Source of the DNA: Minwuia thermotolerans
GTDB taxonomy: Bacteria; Pseudomonadota; Alphaproteobacteria; Minwuiales; Minwuiaceae
Length of the DNA: 64,000 nt
NCBI GenBank assembly: GCA_021604565.1
Contig: BQJF01000003.1
Span: forward strand, 1 to 64,000
Direction of reading: 5' to 3'
A program made the translations under genes and the position numbers. Positions within the stretch are counted from its first letter, which is position 1; the number at the start of each line of letters is the position of its first letter. The notes under the pieces are model-generated. The model made no database searches, was not told the DNA's origin, and saw only the letters and a program-made list of their open reading frames with translations. This document shows positions 16,639 through 25,795 of the stretch, piece by piece.

Positions 16639-17847
16639 TCAGGGCACGACGGGTTCGTGGGCCATGCCCAGATGCAGTTCCGTGCCGGTATAGGGGTTCG
16701 CGGCGATCACGGCGTCATTCAGCCTGATGCCCAGTCCGGGGCTGGTCGGCGGGATGAGGTAGCCGTCCTGCCAGGTGAAATCGGCGTCGACCATGGACAT
16801 GTAGGGGCCGGTGAACGTGCCGATGCTCTCCAGGATCAGGAAGTTGGGACTGCAGGTTGCGACCTGGATGTTGGCGGCGGCCGTCACCGGGCCGCAGTAG
16901 AGGTGCGGCGCGATCTGGGCCTGGCGGGTTTCGGCCATGGCGGCGATCTTCCTGGCCTCCAGCACCCCGCCGACACGGCTGAGGTTCATCTGCAGGATGG
17001 AGGCCGCACCGGCTTCCAGCAGCCGCGCGAACTCGTGCTTGGTGCACAGCCGCTCACCGGCGGCGACGGGGATCGAGGTGAAACGCGCGATCTCCGCCAT
17101 GTCGGCAGGGTTCTCCGGCGTGGTCGGTTCCTCGAACCAGAGCGGATCATACTTTTCCAGCCGCCGGGCCATGCGCTTCGCACCCGAGACCGTGAACTGG
17201 CCGTGGGTGCCGAACAGCAGGTCGGCGCGGGTGCCGACCGCCTCCCGAATGCGCTTGCAGAACTGTTCGCTGCGTTCCAGGTCGGCCAGGGTCGGCTGGT
17301 GGCCGTCATAGACCGTGTAGGGACCCGCCGGGTCGAACTTGACCGCCGTGAAGCCCTTCTCGACCATGGTCACCGCAACCTCTGCTGCCATGTCCGGATC
17401 ATTGTAGACATTGGGCACATCAGGGTCGGGATAGACATCGCCCTCCGGCGGATACAGGTAGGTGTAACTGCGCAGGCGGTCATGCACCCTGCCGCCGAGC
17501 AGGTCGTACGCGGGTCTGTCCGCCGCCTTGCCGATGATGTCCCAGCAGGCCATTTCGAGACCGCTGAGCACGCCCATCACCGTCACATCGGGGCGCTGGG
17601 TGAAGCCGGCGCCATAGGTGCGCCGCCACAGCTTCTCGATATGGTGCGGGTCCTGACCCTCGAACTGTCGCCCGAACACTTCCACGGCCATGGCGGCGCA
17701 GAGATCGGGACCGAAGGTGGCATTGTAGATCTCGCCGACACCCGTGATCCCGCAGGCGGTGGTCAGGCGCAGGAATATGAAGTAGCGGCCGCCATGTCGG
17801 GGCGGCGGATTGCCGACGACAAAGGTCTCGATCTTTTCCAGGCGCAT
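16639..17847 (-). CDS. Mandelate racemase/muconate lactonizing family enzyme (sugar acid dehydratase-like)
   Basis: 402 aa. Enolase superfamily: N-terminal capping domain, then a barrel with metal ligands in the order LLFGTHGQF, WFEEPTTPE and AAGERLCTKHE, and a late His in APHLYCGPV. The H-G-Q after strand 3 and the GERLCTKHEF block are features of D-galactonate dehydratase-like sugar acid dehydratases. The Lys of AVKFDPAGP is on strand 2. Reaction likely beta-elimination of water from an aldonate; exact sugar unknown. Middle gene of the GMC-dehydratase-ALDH operon. Confidence 0.85.
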   Translation of the reverse strand: MRLEKIETFVVGNPPPRHGGRYFIFLRLTTACGITGVGEIYNATFGPDLCAAMAVEVFGRQFEGQDPHHIEKLWRRTYGAGFTQRPDVTVMGVLSGLEMACWDIIGKAADRPAYDLLGGRVHDRLRSYTYLYPPEGDVYPDPDVPNVYNDPDMAAEVAVTMVEKGFTAVKFDPAGPYTVYDGHQPTLADLERSEQFCKRIREAVGTRADLLFGTHGQFTVSGAKRMARRLEKYDPLWFEEPTTPENPADMAEIARFTSIPVAAGERLCTKHEFARLLEAGAASILQMNLSRVGGVLEARKIAAMAETRQAQIAPHLYCGPVTAAANIQVATCSPNFLILESIGTFTGPYMSMVDADFTWQDGYLIPPTSPGLGIRLNDAVIAANPYTGTELHLGMAHEPVVP

Positions 17848-17871
17848 GGGTTTCCCAGTCTCTCTCGGTTC

Positions 17872-19503
17872 TCAGGTGTGGAGCGCGCTGGTCTGCGCGT
17901 CCTCCATGATCAGATCGGCGGCCCGCATGGCCAGCATCATCGTCGGCGCATTGATATTGCCGGATGTGATGTTGGGGAAGGATGAGGCATCGACGACCCG
18001 CAGTCGACCGACCCCGTGCACCCGCAATCTTTCGTCCAGCACCGAGTTCTCCGGTGCGTCACCCATGCGGCAGGTGCAGCAGGGGTGGAAGACGGTCGCC
18101 GACCGCGCGCGGAAGTTCTCCAGCATCTCCGCGTCATTCATGGCGGATATGTCGGGGGCCTTCGGTGCGCGGGTAACGCGCCTGATGGTGGGCGTCCCGG
18201 CCAGCGACCGCAGCAGCTTGCTGGCCCGCACCGCCGCATCGCGGTCCGCTTCGGTCGAGAGCGAGTCGGGCTGGATCAGCGGCGCATCACGCGGATCTCC
18301 GGAGGCGATCGTGATCTCGCCGCGACTGGTCGGACGGCAGGGTTGAACCGACAGGATGAAACCGGCTTCGTGATCCATCTGTGGCTTGCCGTTCGCCTGT
18401 GTCGAGAAGGACACCGGATTGCAGAACACCTGCATATCGGGGACCGTGGAGGTCTCTTCGGACCTGATGAAGCCGCCCACCTGATTGACGGGCACACTCA
18501 ATGGTCCCCTGCGGGTCAGCAGGTACTGCAACCCGGCCAGGAACTGCCCAGGTCGATGGCTCAACCGATTGTTCAGCGTCGGTTCGGTGGCGAGGAAATG
18601 GTGGGTGATCGCCAGATGGTCCTGCAGTCCCCGGCCCACCTGCGGCAGATCCCCGACCACCTCGATCCCGTGGGACCGGAGCAGATCCGCCGGTCCGATA
18701 CCCGAAAGCTGAAGCAGTTGCGGGGAATTGACCGCGCCGGCGCTGACGATGACCTCGGCCCTGGCACGGGCGGTCATGGTCCGGTTGCCGATGCGATACT
18801 GCACGCCGTTCGCCTGCCCGTCCCGGATCAGCAGCCGTTCCACCAGCGCATGTTTCAGCACCTTCACGCTGCCCCGTTTCAGGGCCGGGCGCAGGAAGGC
18901 GTCCGCCGGGGAACAGCGGATGCCGTTGCGCACCGTGCTGCGGTATCGCGAAAGCCCCTCGGGCTGATCGCCGTTCATGTCGTCGGTCAGCGGCCAGTCA
19001 AGCTCCCGCGCGGCTTCCAGGAAGCGGGCCGAGAACGGGTGCATCTGTGCGCTGAGGTCGGACACGCGCAGGGGACCGGTGCCCCGGATCCGCGTTCGAC
19101 CGTCTGGGCCGGTCTCACTGTGGCTCACCAGCCGCTCGAAGACCGGTTGCGCCGTGTCCCAGTTCCATCCGGCGGCCCCCGCACTCTCCCAGTCGTCGAA
19201 ATCATGCGCCTGTCCACGGACCCAGGCCATGGCATTGATCGAACCCGATCCGCCGATCACCCGACCGCGCGGCCAGTAACCGACCCGTGCGTTCAGCCCC
19301 GGATCCGGTTCGGCGCTGTAGCGCCAGTTCACCCTGGGGTCGGAAAAGGTGAAGCCGTAACCCACCGGCACCTTGATCCAGAAACGGGCGTCGGAACCGC
19401 CGGCTTCGATCACCAGAATGCTGTTGCGACCGTCCCTGCTCAGACAGTCCGCCAGGACGCATCCCGCCGAGCCCGCACCGACAATGATGTAATCGAATTC
19501 CAT
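17872..19503 (-). CDS. GMC family FAD-dependent oxidoreductase
   Basis: About 543 aa from the ATG at 19503. N-terminal FAD-binding motif YIIVGAGSAGCVLAD, the GMC signature 1 region GRVIGGSGSINAMAWVRG, signature 2 near VNSPQLLQLSGIGP, and C-terminal catalytic His in FHPCCTCRMGD with SGNINAPTMMLAMRAAD. Oxidises a primary alcohol (choline dehydrogenase-like relatives) to the aldehyde. No signal peptide. First gene of the operon; the following dehydratase starts 25 bases later. Confidence 0.92.
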   Translation of the reverse strand: MEFDYIIVGAGSAGCVLADCLSRDGRNSILVIEAGGSDARFWIKVPVGYGFTFSDPRVNWRYSAEPDPGLNARVGYWPRGRVIGGSGSINAMAWVRGQAHDFDDWESAGAAGWNWDTAQPVFERLVSHSETGPDGRTRIRGTGPLRVSDLSAQMHPFSARFLEAARELDWPLTDDMNGDQPEGLSRYRSTVRNGIRCSPADAFLRPALKRGSVKVLKHALVERLLIRDGQANGVQYRIGNRTMTARARAEVIVSAGAVNSPQLLQLSGIGPADLLRSHGIEVVGDLPQVGRGLQDHLAITHHFLATEPTLNNRLSHRPGQFLAGLQYLLTRRGPLSVPVNQVGGFIRSEETSTVPDMQVFCNPVSFSTQANGKPQMDHEAGFILSVQPCRPTSRGEITIASGDPRDAPLIQPDSLSTEADRDAAVRASKLLRSLAGTPTIRRVTRAPKAPDISAMNDAEMLENFRARSATVFHPCCTCRMGDAPENSVLDERLRVHGVGRLRVVDASSFPNITSGNINAPTMMLAMRAADLIMEDAQTSALHT

Positions 19504-19837
19504 GTCAGACGTGCCCACCGACGTTGATCCGAGGCCCATTTCGCCTGAGCCAACGGGTGAAACGCAAGCCGGACAGGGGACTCCATGCCAAAAAGTTCCG
19601 GCCTTCGACGATCACCATCGCATTCCGGCCGGTGCGGTAGCTCTCCGCAAGAGTCGCCAGCATCACATGTGAGTGCATATGGCCTCTATCTTGCTATCTC
19701 ATGCTGCGATGGTCAGTTTATGATCCTGGTAACCTGGATTTCATATGTTGGCGTTCATCAGAGGTGAATGTGAGCGCGAAAACCGACCATGCAGGTTGAA
19801 GGAAATCGGAAGCAAACCGGTCGAGAGACTTGAGATC
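19504..19837. other. Divergent intergenic region
   Basis: 334 bases between the divergent GMC operon and the sensory operon. It should hold both promoters. I could not place convincing -35/-10 pairs: candidate boxes TTGCTA (19691) and TATGAT (19719) are 22 bases apart, too far for a standard promoter. The sensory gene frame is open back to 19745 but the sequence before 19838 does not resemble the family. Confidence 0.5.
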
Positions 19838-21052
19838 ATGTCGAACGATGGAATGCCAATCATCGAGGATCGAGCGTCGCCGGTTCCCATTGCTGGGCTG
19901 CCGCCATGGCAACTGCTCATCGTGGATGATGATGAATCGGTGCATCGGGCAACCCGGTTCGCGCTCGACGATTTCAGCTTCGAGGATCGACCGCTCGAGA
20001 TCACGAGCGCCTTTTCCGCAAAGCAGGCGCGCGAACTGATCGTGGAAAGGTCCGATGTGGCCGTTGTCCTGCTCGATGTGGTGATGGAAACGGAATTCGT
20101 CGGGCTCGATTTCGTCCGCTGGGTACGCGACGAGTTGTCGAACCCGCATGTGAGAATCGTGATGCGCACCGGTCAGCCTGGTTTTGCGCCGGAACTGCAG
20201 GTGATCCGTGACTATGACATCAACGACTACAAGGAAAAGAGCGAGCTCACCAACACGAAGCTGCTGACCACGATCTACGCGGCGCTGCGTGCCTTCCGCG
20301 ACATTGTCCGCCTGGAAAAGAAGTCCGATGCACTGAGAGAAGCGCTGGTGGCGGTGGAAGAGGCCAATCTGGCAAAGATGAGCTTCATCTCCCACATGAG
20401 CCATGAATTCCGGACGCCGCTGAACGGCATCATCGGGCTGTCGGAAATGATTGCGTCCGAGGCACTGGGCCCGGTCGGGACGGAGAAGTACCGGGAGTAT
20501 GCCTGGGACATCGTCACTTCGGGCAAGCAGCTCCAGACCATGGTCGAGAGTGTGCTGGAGATCACGGAGAAGGAGCAGCCGTTGGTGCTGTCCCGTTTCG
20601 ATCTCTACGAACTGCTCGACGAGTTCAAGCGGGGCTATCAGTCCGCGCCGGGCAGGACGAAGGAGCCACGCAAGACCGGCACGCGGCTGATGATCCGGGC
20701 GGATCGGAATGACGTGATCGCGATGCTTGGAAACCTTGTGACAAATGCGGTGTCGCACAATCGCGCTGGCTGCAAGGTGCGGATCACTGCGCAACGGCGT
20801 CCTGACGGTGGTCTCGCGCTTTCTGTCATCGATGATGGTGACGGCATCCCCCAGGATGTCATCGACCGACTGGGGGAGCCGTTCAACCTGATGGCCGCAC
20901 CCTATCTGGCTGGTACGGCTGGCATGGGGCTCGGACTGATGCAGACCCGTCGGCTGATCGAGCGACATGGTGGCACCATGGCAATTGAGACCGAGGCCGG
21001 ACACGGAACCACCGTCCGGCTGAACTTCCCACCCGACAATGCTGACGGCTAG
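19838..21052 (+). CDS. Hybrid protein: N-terminal receiver domain plus histidine kinase
   Basis: About 404 aa from the ATG at 19838. Residues 26-150 are a receiver: acidic triad in LLIVDDDES (30-32), phospho-acceptor Asp80 in VVLLDVVMET, Thr111 in VMRTGQ and Lys132 in NDYKEKSELT. A coiled coil leads to a HisKA domain with phospho-His189 (SHEFRTPLNG), then a HATPase with N-box NLVTNAVSHNR, DDGDGIP and GMGLGLMQTRRL. There is no membrane segment, so it is a cytoplasmic kinase gated by its own receiver. The receiver resembles those in front of DUF3369, but that domain is absent. First gene of a three-gene overlapping sensory operon. Confidence 0.87.
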   Translation: MSNDGMPIIEDRASPVPIAGLPPWQLLIVDDDESVHRATRFALDDFSFEDRPLEITSAFSAKQARELIVERSDVAVVLLDVVMETEFVGLDFVRWVRDELSNPHVRIVMRTGQPGFAPELQVIRDYDINDYKEKSELTNTKLLTTIYAALRAFRDIVRLEKKSDALREALVAVEEANLAKMSFISHMSHEFRTPLNGIIGLSEMIASEALGPVGTEKYREYAWDIVTSGKQLQTMVESVLEITEKEQPLVLSRFDLYELLDEFKRGYQSAPGRTKEPRKTGTRLMIRADRNDVIAMLGNLVTNAVSHNRAGCKVRITAQRRPDGGLALSVIDDGDGIPQDVIDRLGEPFNLMAAPYLAGTAGMGLGLMQTRRLIERHGGTMAIETEAGHGTTVRLNFPPDNADG

Positions 21053-22148
21053 ACGCGCCATATCGGTGGCCGCAACGGTCGTCACCCTGTTGCTGGTCGG
21101 CTGTGAGGAACCTGCGCCCGTCCAGGTCGGTTTCATTGGCGGTCTGAGCGGTCGGTCGACCGATATCGGCGAGGCTTCGCGCAACGCGGTGCAGCTTGCC
21201 GTCGAACAGATCAACGCGCGCGGCGGCATCAACGGTCGCGAGGTCGAACTGCTTGTTCGCGACGATGCCGACGATCCCGAGGCCGCGACACGCGCCGTGC
21301 GTGATCTGCACCAGGCCGGGGTGGAGGCCATCATTGGCCCGAACATCAGTTCCATTGCCGCAGCCATGCTGCCTGTGGTCAACGAACTGCAGGTCGTGGC
21401 GATTTCACCGACTGCGTCCTCTCTGGTGCTTGCCGGGCAGGACGACTACCTGTTCCGCATCAACTGGACAACGCGTGACAACGCGATCATCTACGCGCGA
21501 CGATATCTCGACCGCGGCGTCCGACGGTTCGCTGTCGCGCTCGACGCGAACAACTCGGTCTTCTCGCAAAGCTGGCTGGACGAATTCCGCGCGCCCTATG
21601 AGAGCGGCGGTGGCGAGATCGTTGCGGTGGACGCGTTTGATGCCACTGATGCACGCGGCTTCGCCGACACCGCCGAGGCGTTGCTGGCGGTCGGTCCTGA
21701 CGCGATCCTGTTCGTTGCCAACAGCGTTGACACGGCCCAGCTCACTCAGCAGATCCGGAAACAGGACAGCGATACACTGCTGGTTGCCGCCGAATGGGCC
21801 GCCTCGGAACGCCTGCTGCAACTGGGCGGGCGGGCAATCGAGGGCATGGAGCTTGTGCAGTCGTACAATCGCAGCGATGAATCTGCCCGCTATGTCGCGT
21901 TCCGCGATGCCTACCGGTCGCGGTTCGCGGCTGATCCCGGCTATTCCAGTCTGGCGGCGCACGATGCCGCCACGATGCTGTTCACCGCACTGGCCCAGGA
22001 TGATGAGACAGTGCCGCTGAAACAGAGGCTGATTCAGATCGGTGCGGTACAGGGGCTGCAGCAGATGGTCCGGTTCGACGTCAATGGCGATGCCCAGCGC
22101 AGTGCCTTCTTCGTCGTGATTCGTGACGGGACGTTCGCACCCCAATGA
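21039..22148 (+). CDS. Periplasmic ligand-binding lipoprotein (Leu/Ile/Val-binding family)
   Basis: 369 aa. The N terminus has a lipobox LLVGC with Cys22, so it is a membrane-anchored periplasmic lipoprotein. The rest is a type I periplasmic binding fold: VGFIGGLSGRSTDIGEASRN, AVEQINARGGINGREVEL, GVEAIIGPNISS and AISPTASS. Such proteins feed ABC importers, but no permease or ATPase gene is adjacent. Instead it overlaps a cytoplasmic kinase gene by 14 bases and a membrane kinase gene by 4, so its likely job is to present a small ligand to the Cache kinase (TorT/TorS-like logic). Confidence 0.88.
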   Translation: MLTARRAISVAATVVTLLLVGCEEPAPVQVGFIGGLSGRSTDIGEASRNAVQLAVEQINARGGINGREVELLVRDDADDPEAATRAVRDLHQAGVEAIIGPNISSIAAAMLPVVNELQVVAISPTASSLVLAGQDDYLFRINWTTRDNAIIYARRYLDRGVRRFAVALDANNSVFSQSWLDEFRAPYESGGGEIVAVDAFDATDARGFADTAEALLAVGPDAILFVANSVDTAQLTQQIRKQDSDTLLVAAEWAASERLLQLGGRAIEGMELVQSYNRSDESARYVAFRDAYRSRFAADPGYSSLAAHDAATMLFTALAQDDETVPLKQRLIQIGAVQGLQQMVRFDVNGDAQRSAFFVVIRDGTFAPQ

Positions 22149-24109
22149 GACCACGGTTCAGGCTGAAGCTCAGGACCTCGGTCATCCTGATGCTGTTCAC
22201 CACCGTGCTTGTCACGCTGATCGTGGTCGGCAGCGGTATCCTGGCGATCGTGTTGCCGCGAGTAACGGCCGAGAACGAGCATGAGGTGCAAAGCGCCGCG
22301 CAGGAGATTGCGGCGCGGATCGAGCTCTACCTGCATGACCTCGAGACCCACCTGCAGCTTGTCGGCAACCTGTATGGCGAACTGACTCCGGCCTTGCTGG
22401 AGCAGGAACTCGGACTCGCACTCGAACCCTTGCTGAGTGCCATCTACATCGTCGATGACAATGGCCGACTTGCGGCGATCGCGACTGATGGTCCGACGCT
22501 GGCACGGACCAGCGAGTTGTTGGGTATCGACCTTTCCGCCCATCCCTTCTACCGCGATGTGATGAAGAGCGAGAAGCCGATATGGAGCGACAAGCATATC
22601 TCTGCCGTGACCGGGCGGGTCACCCTGGGGCTGGCAGTCCCGCTGATGCACAGCCAGGGCGTCGTGATTGCCGAACTGCCGCTGGAAAAGCTGTTGCAGA
22701 TCAGCCGCGTCACGAAGGGCCGCCGCAGTCTGGATCACTGGATCATCGACAGGCGCGGTGAGATCGTTTCCGATACGCTGGAAAGTCGGCTTGGCAAGAT
22801 CAACGTCGCGCACTTGCCCATCGTCGAGGCTGGGCTGGCGCGGCGACCGACTCCGCAGCACATGACCTTCGATGGTACGAACTACCATGCCGCCGCCGCC
22901 TATTCCGAAATCCTCGGGTGGCTCTTTGTGGCCCGAATGCCTTCAGGGCTGAAGAACCCGCGTGTGCGGGAGGTCGTGTTCATCATTCTGGCGGCCATAT
23001 CCGGTTCGGCCCTGGTGGGTCTTCTCCTGGCACCGCTCTGGTCGCGATGGATCACCTCGCCGCTCATTGCCGTCACGCAACGGGCGCATCGCATCGCCGG
23101 GGGCAAGCAGCCCGAGAGCTGGCCCCACAGCGGGATCAGCGAGATCGAGACCCTGTCGTCGGATCTGGCGCAGATGGCACAAGCCATCGCCCAGCGTGAG
23201 GAAGATCTCCGGCGGCTGAACGACGAACTGGAGGCTCGGGTGACACAACGCACTGCGGAGCTGAACGAGACAAACGCTGAGCTGACTGAAGCCATGGCTG
23301 CCGTCCGTCGGGCGCAGAGCGAGTTGATCCGGTCCGAGAAGCTTGCCGCGCTTGGCCGTCTTGTCGCCGGGCTGGCGCATGAGATGAACACGCCGCTCGG
23401 CAATGGTCGCCTGGCCGCAACAACGCTGAGCGAGAAGCTGGTGACGTTCGAAGCCGCCCTGGCCGATGGCTTGCGGCGGACCCAGCTTGACCGTTTCGTC
23501 GAGGGGGTTCGCGCGACTGTCGAGATCGTCGATCTCAATCTGGGGCGGGTCGGCAATCTGGTCAGCAGCCTGCGCGATGTCGCCGCCGACCGGACCACTT
23601 CGCGCCGCCGGCACTTCAGGTTGAAGGAGGTTGTCGACGAGGTGCTGATCACGCTCTCGCCGATGCTGAAGCGGCACGGTGCCAGGGCCGAGGTCGTTCT
23701 GGATGTCGATGACGAATTGACCCTGGACAGCTATCCGGGCGAACTCGGGCAGGTGCTTACCAACCTGATCGAGAACTGCGTCACCCATGCATTCAGAGAC
23801 ATGACGACCGGCCATATCCGGATCGTCGTGAGTGCTGACGGGCCTGAGCATGTTGCGGTCCACCTGCGCGACAATGGTGCCGGTATGCCTGAGGATGTTG
23901 CGCGCCGTGCGTTCGACCCCTTCTACACGACGGCGATGGGGCGTGGCGGCACCGGTCTGGGATTGTTCATTGTCCACAATGCCGTGACCAATGTGCTGGC
24001 GGGCACGATCACCCTGGCAAGCGATCCCGGCAAGGGCACCTCCTTCGATCTGCGCATTCCGACCATCGCGCCGACTGCCGGGGCCAACCATAGGGTTCTG
24101 GAGTCCTGA
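22145..24109 (+). CDS. Membrane sensor histidine kinase with periplasmic Cache domain
   Basis: 654 aa. TM1 about residues 14-37, a periplasmic region 38-275 with a Cache-type sensor (SAIYIVDDNGRLAAI and AHPFYRDVMKSEKPIWSDK), TM2 about 276-298, HAMP to about 350, a coiled coil, HisKA-type phospho-His412 in GLAHEMNTPLGN, and a HATPase with NLIENCVTHAF, DNGAGMPED and GTGLGLFIVHN. Overlaps the binding-protein gene by four bases. No DNA-binding response regulator follows; the only receiver in the operon is in the first gene, making that hybrid its probable phosphorylation partner. Confidence 0.9.
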   Translation: MRPRFRLKLRTSVILMLFTTVLVTLIVVGSGILAIVLPRVTAENEHEVQSAAQEIAARIELYLHDLETHLQLVGNLYGELTPALLEQELGLALEPLLSAIYIVDDNGRLAAIATDGPTLARTSELLGIDLSAHPFYRDVMKSEKPIWSDKHISAVTGRVTLGLAVPLMHSQGVVIAELPLEKLLQISRVTKGRRSLDHWIIDRRGEIVSDTLESRLGKINVAHLPIVEAGLARRPTPQHMTFDGTNYHAAAAYSEILGWLFVARMPSGLKNPRVREVVFIILAAISGSALVGLLLAPLWSRWITSPLIAVTQRAHRIAGGKQPESWPHSGISEIETLSSDLAQMAQAIAQREEDLRRLNDELEARVTQRTAELNETNAELTEAMAAVRRAQSELIRSEKLAALGRLVAGLAHEMNTPLGNGRLAATTLSEKLVTFEAALADGLRRTQLDRFVEGVRATVEIVDLNLGRVGNLVSSLRDVAADRTTSRRRHFRLKEVVDEVLITLSPMLKRHGARAEVVLDVDDELTLDSYPGELGQVLTNLIENCVTHAFRDMTTGHIRIVVSADGPEHVAVHLRDNGAGMPEDVARRAFDPFYTTAMGRGGTGLGLFIVHNAVTNVLAGTITLASDPGKGTSFDLRIPTIAPTAGANHRVLES

Positions 24110-24223
24110 CCGGTACGGGAAGCGCGCGTCAGCACGCCTTTTCGGGGGAAGATGTTCTGCAGGACAGTCCTGTTCAGTATGGTGGCGGGCAGCGCAGTAC
24201 CGGATGCATGGGGAGGTGCCGCA

Positions 24224-24742
24224 ATGAAGGCGAGTGAAGCGACGACCGGCGAACCGGCATCTGTGACCCAATTGTCAGGGCAGTCACCGCAATTCCGGAT
24301 CGGGTTTCTGGTACACGACGTCTCCCGCATGCGGCGGACGCTGTTCGATCAGGAGATGAAGCCCCTCGGCATCACCCGTTCCCAGTGGTGGGTACTCGCC
24401 CAACTGTCACGCAGCCTCGGCACGGAGGGGGCGGAGGCCGGGATGCCCCAGACGAAGCTGGCGCGCATCCTCGACATGGGCAAGGCACCGATGACCGGAC
24501 TGATCGACCGGCTGGAGGCCAGCGGCTTTGTCGAACGCCGTCCTGACAGCCATGATCGCCGGGCGAAGCGGATCGTCATCACGGCCCGGGGGCAGGGCGT
24601 ACTGGATCAGATGGCGACGGTCGGTCACCGCCTGAACCACACCGTCCTGGATGGATTGTCCGCTGAGGAGATCGCCACCGCCGAGCAGGTGCTGGGCCGG
24701 ATGAAGGACAATATCCGGGGCATTCTCGACGGCGGCGACTGA
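24224..24742 (+). CDS. MarR family transcriptional regulator
   Basis: About 172 aa from the ATG at 24224, with GGGAGG ten bases upstream; the frame is open further 5' without a ribosome site. Winged helix core: GITRSQWWVLAQLSR, MPQTKLARILDMGKAPMTGLIDRLEASGFVE in pieces, and the wing motif RPDSHDRRAKRIVIT that defines MarR. Dimer that represses by binding a short palindrome and releases on phenolic or other ligands. It converges on the SDR gene; the palindrome at 25708-25721 between the next two divergent genes is a candidate target. Confidence 0.9.
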   Translation: MKASEATTGEPASVTQLSGQSPQFRIGFLVHDVSRMRRTLFDQEMKPLGITRSQWWVLAQLSRSLGTEGAEAGMPQTKLARILDMGKAPMTGLIDRLEASGFVERRPDSHDRRAKRIVITARGQGVLDQMATVGHRLNHTVLDGLSAEEIATAEQVLGRMKDNIRGILDGGD

Positions 24743-24763
24743 CAGTCCTGCCGCAGAATTCGA

Positions 24764-25663
24764 TCAGGGGTCCAGTTCGTCACCGATATCGATGCCCGCG
24801 TTGGGGCGCGACTTGGCGATCGCGTCCCGCATGCTGTCATTGATTGTGGTCGGGTCCAGCGATGCCGGGGCGGTCGCACCATGCTGCCAGCTCTCCGCCA
24901 CCGTGAAGCCGTAGCCCCAGGCTTCGAACACACGCCCGCTGACGCCTGCCGACTGGGTACTGGCCAGCCAGGTCACGAGCGACGAGACCCATTCCGGCCG
25001 CCGGTTCTCAAGCTGCTCCTCCGTCCATTCGCGCAGGCCCTCCGTCATGCGCGTGGTGGCGCGTGGCGCGATGGCATTGACGGTGACGCCATAGCGCTGC
25101 AGTTCCCGCGCCGCGACGATGGAGAAGGTGGCGATGCCCGCCTTGGCGGCGGCATAGTTGGTCTGACCAATGTTGCAGTAGAGGCCGGAGTGGGAGGTGG
25201 TGTTGATGACCCGTGCCTCCGGGCTGCCGCCCTGCTTGCTGATCATGCGCCAGTGGTTGGCGGCATGATGGGTGACGGCGAAGGTCGATTTCATGTGGAC
25301 GCGCACGACCGAGTCCCACTCGTCCTCCGTCATGTTCACCATCATGCGGTCGCGCAGGATACCGGCATTGTTGATGATGACATTGACGTCGCCGAAAGTG
25401 TCGATGGCCTTGCGCACTACACCCTGGGCACCGTCCCAGGTGGCAACGTCGCTGTGATCGGCCACGGCCTCGCCGCCTGCCGCGCGGATATCCGCCACCA
25501 CCTCGTCCGCCGGTGAGGCATCCTCTCCGATGCCGCTCGCTGCGGAGCCGAGATCGTTGACGACCACCTTCGCTCCGTGCTCGGCCAGCATCAGCGCATG
25601 GCTGCGCCCCAGTCCCCGACCCGCGCCCGTGACAATCGCCACGCGTCCTTCACATAGCTTCAT
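24764..25663 (-). CDS. SDR family oxidoreductase (3-hydroxyacyl-CoA dehydrogenase-like)
   Basis: 299 aa. Classical short-chain dehydrogenase: TGAGRGLGRSHA cofactor loop, NNAGIL, and active-site YxxxK in QTNYAAAKAG with the Ser in TTSHSG. The N-terminal sequence and the insert VVNDLGSAASGIG resemble the dehydrogenase part of the multifunctional beta-oxidation enzyme type 2 (17-beta-HSD4/FOX2), suggesting a 3-hydroxyacyl-CoA substrate. Divergent from the alpha/beta hydrolase with 132 bases between. Confidence 0.9.
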   Translation of the reverse strand: MKLCEGRVAIVTGAGRGLGRSHALMLAEHGAKVVVNDLGSAASGIGEDASPADEVVADIRAAGGEAVADHSDVATWDGAQGVVRKAIDTFGDVNVIINNAGILRDRMMVNMTEDEWDSVVRVHMKSTFAVTHHAANHWRMISKQGGSPEARVINTTSHSGLYCNIGQTNYAAAKAGIATFSIVAARELQRYGVTVNAIAPRATTRMTEGLREWTEEQLENRRPEWVSSLVTWLASTQSAGVSGRVFEAWGYGFTVAESWQHGATAPASLDPTTINDSMRDAIAKSRPNAGIDIGDELDP

Positions 25664-25707
25664 TGATCTCTCTCCCCTGTTGATGTGCCGACTCGCCGTG
25701 ACACTAC

Positions 25708-25721
25708 ATGATCTAGATTAT
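25708..25721. promoter_or_regulatory. Palindromic operator candidate
   Basis: ATGATCTAGATTAT is a 14-base near-palindrome centred on a perfect ATCTAGAT, with one mismatched pair. It sits in the 132-base gap between the divergent SDR and hydrolase genes, in locally AT-rich sequence that stands out from the surroundings. The size and symmetry suit a MarR dimer, and a MarR gene lies one gene away. Regulator assignment is inferred. Confidence 0.5.
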
Positions 25722-25795
25722 AGTATGCCAGGTGACCATATTCACGTGTCGGCTGCACAGGGTGCAAGGCTCCGACCGTCCGGGGGAGGGAAACC

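Noticed and set aside
18016-19527. 503-codon + strand frame opposite the GMC oxidoreductase
   Set aside because: Antisense shadow; composition is His/Arg/Gly-rich and the minus-strand gene has all GMC motifs.
21039-22148. Binding protein as part of a branched-chain amino acid importer
   Set aside because: No permease or ATPase gene is adjacent, and it overlaps kinase genes on both sides.
22943-24271. 442-codon minus-strand frame inside the Cache kinase gene
   Set aside because: Antisense shadow of a well-supported histidine kinase.
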